From Bacteroidaceae bacterium (lineage in GTDB: Bacteria; Bacteroidota; Bacteroidia; Bacteroidales; Bacteroidaceae), in assembly GCA_017548225.1 (NCBI GenBank), contig JAFYMV010000011.1, positions 1-16,129 of the forward strand: a stretch of DNA of 16,129 nucleotides. Direction: 5' to 3'. Position 1 is the stretch's first letter, and the number at the start of each line of letters is the position of its first letter. The notes under the pieces are model-generated. The model had not been told where the DNA came from. It was given only the letters and a program-made list of their open reading frames with translations, and searched no databases. Positions 6,235 to 13,636 of this stretch are shown here, in pieces. Both the position numbers and the translations under genes were made by a program.

Positions 6235-9200
6235 ATGAATCAGAAATTAAAAGGTTTGTTTCTTCTGCTGCTAGTAGCGGTATCCGCGAAGGCACAACAG
6301 ATTGAGCATGGAAAGGTTTACTATTTTGAAAATGTAGCTAAACCAGACAAGTCAATGGTAATTACAGCAAATGATGGTATTACTGTAGCCATTACCGATA
6401 CGGATGACTACAATCAACTATGGTATGTGTCTCGGAATAGTGACAATAGTTATAGCTTGAGAAATTTGGGAAGTGGTCGTTATTTGCGCAGTTCTAATGC
6501 TACATCTGCGAGGTGGACGATGGTCAGAGAAATCGATGACAATTGTAAGCTTCTTTGTAAATCGGCAGGGTTAGGTTATTCGTTTATTGCCACGAATAGT
6601 CCATATGCAAATAGTATATATGAATTATATGGATCTCACTATATGCACTATGGAGAAAACCAAGATGCTGTAGTTTGTTGGAGTACAGATGCTGAAGCTA
6701 CCCAATGGAAATTTCGAGAGGTAGGTGTTGATAGTGATGTCTTGGAAGCTAATTGGAAAGAGTTGGAAAGTGTTGACCCTAGTGCAGAAGCCATTGCTAC
6801 ATATCAAACTGCCTTGAATAATCTTTTTAGCGACAAGTCTTGTACAGCACTGAAGAAATCGTTTGCATCTGAGGCTGCGGTAAAGGATGATGCAGACTAT
6901 AAGGCGTTGTCTACAACCTTGCAAGAAATGGTGCTCAAGGTGTATAACAATAATTGGACAGAAGCTAACTATAATAATGCCAAACCCTCTTGGGAGACTT
7001 CTTATGCTAAGAAGTATCGTGTGCAGCTCTATGAACCCTACAACGAACCAGAAGCTGCATCCCAAGCTTTGGGGATAAACGCTCACACCAATCTGAACAA
7101 TCCAACAGGTGTCTTTGCTAATGCCCGTGAAGTAATCTATGTGATGGTCGGAGGTACTATCAAGGAAGGGGCGTCGCTTTATATCTCTTCGTATTCGGGT
7201 AATGGTAAACCAGGTGGTTATGCAGATGGAATTGAGTTGAAAGAAGGACTTAATGTGCTTCCTTCGTTTACTGAGGGTAATAACTATGTCATTAATTATG
7301 TAGTGCATACATTCGACACTTCTAATGGAAAGAAGGGTAATGCAGCCAAGGCACGCAAACTCTCAGATTATGATGATTTGAAGATACATATCGAAGGTGG
7401 CTATATCAATGGTTACTGGAACAAGATGGGAGACGCACTCTATACTCCCGATACCCATGAAAATTGGAACTATATTGAGGCTCGCGCCACACAGACCACA
7501 GTGACCGTACTTGGTGAGTATATCACTTTGCAGTTCCCCTTGCGAGAAGCGATTGATAATGAAGGACGCACCAATAATGGTTTGGCCTACTATTTGGCGC
7601 AGGCGGATATAAATAAGGTTATCAATGAGTGGGACAACATCATGATGTGGGAACGCTTCCTATTGGGTGTGCTTGATGAGGCTACTACTAAAGACACAGA
7701 GAAGAATGTGATATCTCCTTATTCTGGCCAATTGGTCATCGATTACATAGGTGATGATGTCTATGGTTATGGTGACTACTACAATGTGCATGGTTTGTCA
7801 TACGGTATTCCCAAGAGTTATATGTATGGTAGTTGGGACCATTGCGGTTATCACTACAATACGATGCAGAGCATTATCGTGAATATGCTGACCGATGCAG
7901 GTTCGCATTGGGGCCCTGGTCATGAGATTGGTCATCAGCATCAGACGCTTATCACAATGCGTGGTGAGACCGAGGTGAGTAATAACCTCTTTGCCAATAT
8001 GGTGTTGTGGTACTTTGGTGAGACAACCTCTCGTGTAAATGGTTCAGAAGGTTCTTTGGAACATGTTCTTGCTAACTTTAATTTAGAGAACGGACACTAC
8101 TTGACTAATAACATTTGGGCGATGACTCACATGTACTACAAGTTGTTCTTGTATTATCATGTATTGGGTCATGATTCAAAGTTTTATCCTCGCCTCTTTG
8201 AAATGTTACGTCAAGATCCGATGTCTGGTAAAGATGACACAGTAGATGGCGATAGGGCACAATTGCATCTTTATAAAAAGGTATGTCAAGCAGCGGGAGC
8301 AGATCTTACGGAATTTTTCCGTGCGCATGGCTTCTTCAGACCTTTGGATGGATTCGTAATGGGTGATTACGGCACCTCTACTTATTACATGACACAAGAA
8401 CAGATAGATGCTGCAATTGCTGAGGTGAAAGCATGGGGCTATGATGAGAATCTTTCTGTACTCTTTATCAACGATGCTACAGGCGAAACTATCAAGAGTC
8501 ATAAGGGAGATAACCTTAATCTCTATAACGAGACTACCATTTGTGCTGAGGTGGGTAGTTATGCTTCATTTAAAGAAAATACTACTTCTGATTATACCTA
8601 CAGCATGGTAGGAACTACAATGATGATGATGGGTGAGGGGGGTATAGGCTTTGCTATTTTCAATGAGAAGAATGAACTTATGGCCTTCTCTAATATGAAG
8701 ACATTTACCATTTCTGAAGAGTGTGCCGCTGCCATTGCATCTGGCAAGGCTAAAGTGAAGGCTGTTAATGCAGATAATTCGACTGTTGAAGCTATCGATG
8801 TAATGGATACCGACCAAACCAATAATAAATATGCTGCGTTGAGACTGTTGCTTGCAGAGGTATCCAATCTGTTGCAATATGTAGATGATAGTAATAGTAA
8901 ACCTGGATTCTACAAGGCTTCGGTTTTGGTGACTTTACAGAGCGTTTATGAAAATGCATTGCTCGTGTACGAGAATAAAGAGGTAAACTCATATAAGGCA
9001 ACATTCAGTGTGTTGTCACAAGAATACACCAAGGTAATTGCATTGAAAACTGGTAAAACGCCCTTTCTACCTGGTAGTACCTATGTGTTGACCAACAAGA
9101 AGTATCCTACAACAGCCATGACTCTCTCTGCTAATGGTATGATGTGTGTTGATGTAAACAACAGCAGCATGTCATCTGCACGACAGTGGACATTTGAGGC

Positions 9201-12200
9201 AACCAGCGAGAAGGATGTCTATTACTTGAAGAATGGTAGTAACTATCTGGGAAGCTTGTTGAAGAGTACTCAGGTAGGTGTTACAGCGAAAGAAACAGCC
9301 TCTCGCTATAAGTTGTATGACTTGGGGAAGGGCCTATGGGCATTGCAGTGTCAGAATGATTCGGAAGAATTACAGTCGCTTCACTGTGAAGGTAATAAAT
9401 ATAATATTGTAGGATGGTCGCATACATCTGCTGAGGATGACGGTTCATGGTGGTACCTTACTGCCACATATATAAACGAATCAATGCTTCCTCTTTATGA
9501 TTTGCAGGAATTGATTATCAAGACTGAGGATTTAGTAGATGAGGTGTCTGCAGATGACAAATATAAGAATTTCATTACCGTCAGTGAGATAAATGAGATT
9601 CGTGCATATTTGGAGTCTGCACAACAAAAATGTAATGCAGGCTCCGTTACGACAGCGGATGTTGAGGCAATGCAGGAACAGTACAACAAAGTCTTCTTGG
9701 CATATAGTAATGCGAATAATGAAGAGTTCAATGCTGCAAAGGAAGAACTGGAAACTTTGATTAGCAGTGTTAATAGCCTAATTAACTCTTGTGGTACAGT
9801 GACCTACATCCCTGGCAACTATCAAGAGGCGTTAGACTTGCAGGCGACAGATCCTACTGGTTATAACTATCTATCTACTAATGCTCCTGAAACCCTTCCC
9901 GACGAAGCAGAGTTGTTACAAATAAGTCATTTGATAGACAATGATAATTCTACTTATTTCCATAGCGCATGGTCATGGGCTGTAGGTGCTGCGCATCATT
10001 TAAAGGTTGACTTGGGAAATGGAAAAAGTCTAAAGGAGTTCACTTTTACCTACACTACAGGTAAAAGACCATTCCCATACGAGATTAAAGTATATGGAAG
10101 CAACAATGATGTATCTTATACTCATTTAGCTACCTTCTCGAAAAATGCTTCAGGGCTTCCAACTACAAATGAAGGAACAGATGATTATAGAGCATCGTGG
10201 ACCTCTCCGACAATATCTTCTGATGTAGCATATCGCTATTTGCGTTTTGATGTAACTGAATCTGGAGGAAAATATTCTAATCCTACTCCTAAAGGTGAAT
10301 ATTGTTTTTCAATGTCTAATTTCGGGATAACAGCAAAAAGGGAAACTGAAAGTTATACCGTGGAGTTGGGCGATAATGTGGGTAATGTGACAGAGGAGTT
10401 GTTGTTGGCAACTTATAAGGCCGCTCAAGAAGCGCAGGCAGTGGGCAATAGTGCTATTATTAAGGAGCAGTTGCAAGAGGCGATTAATGAACTCCAAGAT
10501 CAATATAGCGAATTGTATTTAGCAAAAGACAATGCCCTTAAGGATATGCTTAGCGAGTGGATTGTGCGTATTGACGAACTGATTGCTCTCTGTGGTGCGG
10601 TAACACCTGACGGAAATGGAGATTATATTGCTACACTTTTCCCTGCCACAGCTGGTGATGTTACCGAAGAACTTTTGCTCGAAGTCTATATAGCAAGCGA
10701 GCAGGCAAAAGCATTGTTGGACGATGGTACGAAAACAGAGTTGGAGCAGGCTACAGAGGCGCTGATGGCGTTGTACGAAACGTTGGATATTGAGCGACAG
10801 TCTACAGTCAAGTCAACACTTCGTGCAGAACTTCGTGCATTGATTAATCAGACTGAGGAATTGATGGACAAGTGCGGTACAATTGTGTTTGGTGAGACAG
10901 AATATTACAATCCTGTGGCTTTGCAGACCACACAGTCTGATGCAGCCTTCTATCTTTCGACGAATGCTCAGGAAAGTAGCGAAGGCCCTATAGCAAACTT
11001 GTTGCAAGACGCTGACTTCTTCCATAGTTCATGGAGTAAAGAGATTGGTGCTGCTCACTACTTGCAAGTCGACATGGGTGATGGGTATGCATTGGATAAG
11101 TTTGCCTTTAGTTATACTACGAGAGATAATGGAGACTATGGTCCTCATCCCTCAGTTATCGTAGTATCTGGAAGCAATGATAAGGATGGTTCTTTCGTAG
11201 AGTTGGCTACATTTGATTCAGGATTGCCTACTGAGGGAAATACCACTTGGAATGCAACGAATGAACATGTGATTACCGCATCGCAGGCTTATCGCTATTT
11301 GCGCTTTACGGTGACTCAGTCATTTGGCTATAATGGCTCTAAGCATAAGGAATCAAATGAATACTACTTTGCGATGTCTAGATTTGCTTTGTTTGATGTT
11401 GCCTATAGTGCCAATTATTATGCGGAGTCGTTGAATCCTTATGGTAGTGTTACTGAAGAGCAATTGCTCGAGGTGTTCTATATGAAGAATGCAGCAGAAG
11501 AGTTGGCTGAAAGTTCAGTAGTTAAGGATGCACTTGAAGCACAAATTGCCGATTTGCAGGAGTTGTACGATGCATTACTCAATGCTCACAATGATAATAG
11601 CTATCTACCTGTAGCCCTCACTACGAATATGGAGTCTCCTGCACTTTATATGTTGTACAGTCAGCGTGGTGACAATAAAGTATTGCAATACAATCCAGCA
11701 AGTGGTCATATGCTTGATATTGTAGATGTTTCTGATGAGGCTAATGTAAAACAACTTTTCTACTTCACGGTAGGCGAGAAGAGAGGTCAAGTATATATGC
11801 ATCCCTTTGTCGCAGGTGAACAGGTGTTGGCAGCAAATGATATTAGTAAAGGTGCAGAAAAGGTATTTGTAAGCGATAAACAGGCTACGGAAGCTATGCA
11901 GTGGACATTTGCCGAAGAATCTATTGACAATGTCGTGTGGTATAGTCTTAAGGTAGCCGAACAACCTCTCTACTTTAGTAATTATGGTGGTGGAAGCAAT
12001 AAAATGGGCTTTTTTGATTCAAAAGACCAAGGTTCACGCTTTGTCTTTACCCCAGTTGAAATGGAGGGTAGCAGTGCTTATCATTCATTGAGAACATACT
12101 ACGATGAGGCAGCGAAAGATGTTAGTAGTAATAATCCCGGTTATTATCGTTCTTCGCAAGCTTACGATGAGGCTTATGCAACAGCTAGCGAATTATTTGA

Positions 12201-12807
12201 AGGTACTTCGGACTATGCAGCTTATCTCTTGGCATATCATGCTTTGCGTGTTGCTAACGAAGCTTTAGAGGAGTTGATTCTTCCCGAAGAGGGTAAGTTC
12301 TATGTCATACGCTCGGCGCATGATGGTTATGCAAAAGATGCTTTGATGCATACTAATTCTGCCGACAATAAGATGTATTGGGGTAAAAAGGAAACTGATG
12401 CAGGCATAGATGCTACAGCTATTTGGAGCTTTGTTCCTACCAATGATGGAGCATTCCAAATTTACAACTACGAAACGGGCAAATCGATCAATGATTTTTC
12501 ATCTCCTTTGAGCAGTACTGCAGGAAAAATTGTGATCGAATCCTTGTCTCCCGATGGACAAGTAAGTTTCGGCAACAATGGTCTGATGCATGCGGCGTTT
12601 GGTGGTGATATTGTAGTCTATCCAGGTGGTACTAATTCCGCTTCTGCTTGGCGTATCGAAGATGTAACTCATACAACAGGTATTGACGCTATAAAGATAG
12701 GTGGTGATGCCGTTATATATGACTTGTATGGTCGTCGCGTAGTCAAAGTCGTTGTTTCGGGACTTTATATCATCGATGGAGAAAAGCGCTATATACAAGT
12801 AAAGTAG
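6235..12807 (+). CDS. Giant secreted M60-family (enhancin/mucinase-like) metallopeptidase with lectin-like and F5/8C modules
   Basis: Encodes 2190 residues. In order: signal peptide 1-20 (cleavage AKA/QQ); beta-trefoil-like domain about 22-165; helical spacer; M60 region (PF13402 type) about 265-700 with zinc site HEIGH 563-567 and E580, E564 catalytic; beta domain about 730-860; helices; second lectin-like domain about 943-1080; helices; F5/8C-like module about 1205-1367; helices and a shortened unit; second F5/8C-like module about 1567-1720; lectin-like domains about 1790-1945 and 2016-2145; C-terminal YDLYGRRV...SGLYIIDG segment. Characterised M60 members such as BT4244 cleave O-glycosylated mucin-type proteins; that role is inferred here. 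The ATG at 6235 was chosen over the TTG at 6157 (inside the promoter) and the ATG at 6205 because it gives the signal peptide directly and matches the CTAAAACCATG context of the paralogue. It is more AT-rich than the hyd operon. Confidence 0.92.
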   Translation: MNQKLKGLFLLLLVAVSAKAQQIEHGKVYYFENVAKPDKSMVITANDGITVAITDTDDYNQLWYVSRNSDNSYSLRNLGSGRYLRSSNATSARWTMVREIDDNCKLLCKSAGLGYSFIATNSPYANSIYELYGSHYMHYGENQDAVVCWSTDAEATQWKFREVGVDSDVLEANWKELESVDPSAEAIATYQTALNNLFSDKSCTALKKSFASEAAVKDDADYKALSTTLQEMVLKVYNNNWTEANYNNAKPSWETSYAKKYRVQLYEPYNEPEAASQALGINAHTNLNNPTGVFANAREVIYVMVGGTIKEGASLYISSYSGNGKPGGYADGIELKEGLNVLPSFTEGNNYVINYVVHTFDTSNGKKGNAAKARKLSDYDDLKIHIEGGYINGYWNKMGDALYTPDTHENWNYIEARATQTTVTVLGEYITLQFPLREAIDNEGRTNNGLAYYLAQADINKVINEWDNIMMWERFLLGVLDEATTKDTEKNVISPYSGQLVIDYIGDDVYGYGDYYNVHGLSYGIPKSYMYGSWDHCGYHYNTMQSIIVNMLTDAGSHWGPGHEIGHQHQTLITMRGETEVSNNLFANMVLWYFGETTSRVNGSEGSLEHVLANFNLENGHYLTNNIWAMTHMYYKLFLYYHVLGHDSKFYPRLFEMLRQDPMSGKDDTVDGDRAQLHLYKKVCQAAGADLTEFFRAHGFFRPLDGFVMGDYGTSTYYMTQEQIDAAIAEVKAWGYDENLSVLFINDATGETIKSHKGDNLNLYNETTICAEVGSYASFKENTTSDYTYSMVGTTMMMMGEGGIGFAIFNEKNELMAFSNMKTFTISEECAAAIASGKAKVKAVNADNSTVEAIDVMDTDQTNNKYAALRLLLAEVSNLLQYVDDSNSKPGFYKASVLVTLQSVYENALLVYENKEVNSYKATFSVLSQEYTKVIALKTGKTPFLPGSTYVLTNKKYPTTAMTLSANGMMCVDVNNSSMSSARQWTFEATSEKDVYYLKNGSNYLGSLLKSTQVGVTAKETASRYKLYDLGKGLWALQCQNDSEELQSLHCEGNKYNIVGWSHTSAEDDGSWWYLTATYINESMLPLYDLQELIIKTEDLVDEVSADDKYKNFITVSEINEIRAYLESAQQKCNAGSVTTADVEAMQEQYNKVFLAYSNANNEEFNAAKEELETLISSVNSLINSCGTVTYIPGNYQEALDLQATDPTGYNYLSTNAPETLPDEAELLQISHLIDNDNSTYFHSAWSWAVGAAHHLKVDLGNGKSLKEFTFTYTTGKRPFPYEIKVYGSNNDVSYTHLATFSKNASGLPTTNEGTDDYRASWTSPTISSDVAYRYLRFDVTESGGKYSNPTPKGEYCFSMSNFGITAKRETESYTVELGDNVGNVTEELLLATYKAAQEAQAVGNSAIIKEQLQEAINELQDQYSELYLAKDNALKDMLSEWIVRIDELIALCGAVTPDGNGDYIATLFPATAGDVTEELLLEVYIASEQAKALLDDGTKTELEQATEALMALYETLDIERQSTVKSTLRAELRALINQTEELMDKCGTIVFGETEYYNPVALQTTQSDAAFYLSTNAQESSEGPIANLLQDADFFHSSWSKEIGAAHYLQVDMGDGYALDKFAFSYTTRDNGDYGPHPSVIVVSGSNDKDGSFVELATFDSGLPTEGNTTWNATNEHVITASQAYRYLRFTVTQSFGYNGSKHKESNEYYFAMSRFALFDVAYSANYYAESLNPYGSVTEEQLLEVFYMKNAAEELAESSVVKDALEAQIADLQELYDALLNAHNDNSYLPVALTTNMESPALYMLYSQRGDNKVLQYNPASGHMLDIVDVSDEANVKQLFYFTVGEKRGQVYMHPFVAGEQVLAANDISKGAEKVFVSDKQATEAMQWTFAEESIDNVVWYSLKVAEQPLYFSNYGGGSNKMGFFDSKDQGSRFVFTPVEMEGSSAYHSLRTYYDEAAKDVSSNNPGYYRSSQAYDEAYATASELFEGTSDYAAYLLAYHALRVANEALEELILPEEGKFYVIRSAHDGYAKDALMHTNSADNKMYWGKKETDAGIDATAIWSFVPTNDGAFQIYNYETGKSINDFSSPLSSTAGKIVIESLSPDGQVSFGNNGLMHAAFGGDIVVYPGGTNSASAWRIEDVTHTTGIDAIKIGGDAVIYDLYGRRVVKVVVSGLYIIDGEKRYIQVK

Positions 12808-12828
12808 TTTCTTGATAGATGGTTGACC

Positions 12829-12862
12829 AAAAGAGCGGTGAGAATTCTCACTGCTCTTTTTT
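12829..12862 (+). terminator. Intrinsic terminator of the first M60 gene
   Basis: A 14-bp stem, 12829-12842 with 12847-12860 (one G-T wobble), closes on an AATT loop. A run of six T (12857-12862) overlaps and follows the 3' arm. It begins 21 bases past the TAG stop. It separates transcription of this gene from the paralogue downstream. Confidence 0.92.
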
Positions 12863-13103
12863 GGGCGTAATAATATAATGTGTCTCATGGGGTGGGGCGT
12901 TATAAGCGTAGTAATTATTTTGCTCCGCACTTTGTTTGCAACTCTCGACCGTCCTCTCTCTTATTGATGTCACCTATCCTGCTGAAATATACGCTATATA
13001 GCAGAGTAATAAACTTTTATTTTTGGCTTGGCATGGAAGCGCACGAATGGATTATCGTACACCTCCATTGCTTTAATATGTACAATATGTAACCATCACA
13101 ACA

Positions 13104-13204
13104 TCCTTGTCAGGGCAAAAATAACGAAACGAAGACTACAATGTAATTTTAATTGTCAATTGTCATTTGTCAATTAGATTTCCTCCTTGCCAGGCCAAAA
13201 ATAA
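13104..13204. repeat. 21-bp imperfect direct repeat flanking a GTCAATT simple repeat
   Basis: TCCTTGTCAGGGCAAAAATAA at 13104-13124 recurs at 13184-13204 with two changes (19 of 21 identical). Between them lies an AATTGTCAATTGTCA-type run at 13151-13176. The arrangement could be the remains of a duplicated intergenic element. Confidence 0.55.
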
Positions 13205-13238
13205 AAATCCTTTACTCACGCTCATAGTAAGTAGCGCA

Positions 13239-13322
13239 AAAAATGGAAGGCTCCAAAAATAAAATTGGAGCCTTCCATTTTTAAAAATCTCTTTGTCCAT
13301 TTTTTTTATTGCAAGGCTCCAA
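13239..13322. repeat. Perfect 18-bp hairpin with a third, competing arm
   Basis: Bases 13239-13256 and 13265-13282 are exact reverse complements around an 8-base A-rich loop; the stem core is TGGAAGGCTCC. Runs of A and T at the stem base make it resemble a bidirectional terminator. A third copy of the arm, AAGGCTCCAA, lies at 13313-13322 and could pair with 13265-13274 instead, leaving the first arm free. No gene ends immediately before it on either strand. Confidence 0.75.
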
Positions 13323-13500
13323 TTTTAGAATACTGTACTTGCTTGAAAATTAGTGTGTAGTTTCCTAATTTAGGTGGTCAGTTCTGAGGTTTATTCCTAT
13401 AGCAGGTTTTCATGATTTTGTCTTGTTCCTATCCTTGGTTGACAGGTTATAAATGCAATGCACAAAGTCTATTATGATGTTGCCAATAACAATTACACTG

Positions 13501-13564
13501 TTTTTAACATTATTTGTTTTAACTTTGTTAAAAAGAACAGGTCAAACCCATTTATTGTTAAAAA
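13501..13564. promoter_or_regulatory. Three TGTTAAAAA half-sites upstream of the second M60 promoter
   Basis: TTTTTAACA (13501-13509) and TGTTAAAAA (13526-13534) form a perfect 9-bp inverted repeat with a 16-base centre. A further TGTTAAAAA starts exactly 30 bases later (13556-13564), about three helical turns, and overlaps the promoter core. The first M60 promoter has the variant TGTTGAAAAA at the same place. This looks like a possible operator. Confidence 0.4.
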
Positions 13565-13577
13565 ATCCGTACCTTTG
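13554..13577 (+). promoter_or_regulatory. Promoter core of the second M60 peptidase gene
   Basis: TACCTTTG at 13570-13577 is a perfect -7 element, in a 24-base block shared with the first M60 promoter (21 of 24 identical). As there, no TTTG is evident at -33. The ATG lies 59 bases further on, preceded by AACTAAAACC as in the paralogue. Confidence 0.7.
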
Positions 13578-13636
13578 TATGATTTTTAGCTATGCTAAAG
13601 CAAAAAACTAGATAATATCATTAATTAACTAAAACC

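Larger units (their letters stand above)
12863..13636. other. Gene-free spacer with palindromes and small repeats between the two M60 genes
   Basis: No open frame here has a recognisable product. The spacer holds, left to right: a weak bulged hairpin (12979-13004); two 21-base near copies (13104-13124 and 13184-13204) around a GTCAATT simple repeat; a perfect 18-bp hairpin with a third partial arm (13239-13322); three TGTTAAAAA half-sites (13501-13564); and the promoter and leader of the second M60 gene. The stretch from 13323 to 13500 shows nothing I can name. Confidence 0.6.

Noticed and set aside
6625..7308. A 227-codon minus-strand open frame inside the first M60 gene
   Set aside because: It is antisense to a conserved coding region, has no recognisable domain, and its composition follows from the codon use of the real gene. 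Other antisense frames in the window were rejected on the same grounds.
12994..13068. A 24-codon minus-strand frame (MEVYDNPFVRFHAKPK...) in the spacer between the M60 genes
   Set aside because: Too short to judge and with no clear promoter or neighbour. It may be part of an interspersed repeat, but I cannot show that.
12880..13092. A 70-codon plus-strand frame after the M60 terminator
   Set aside because: No start context, no family resemblance, and a composition typical of non-coding DNA.
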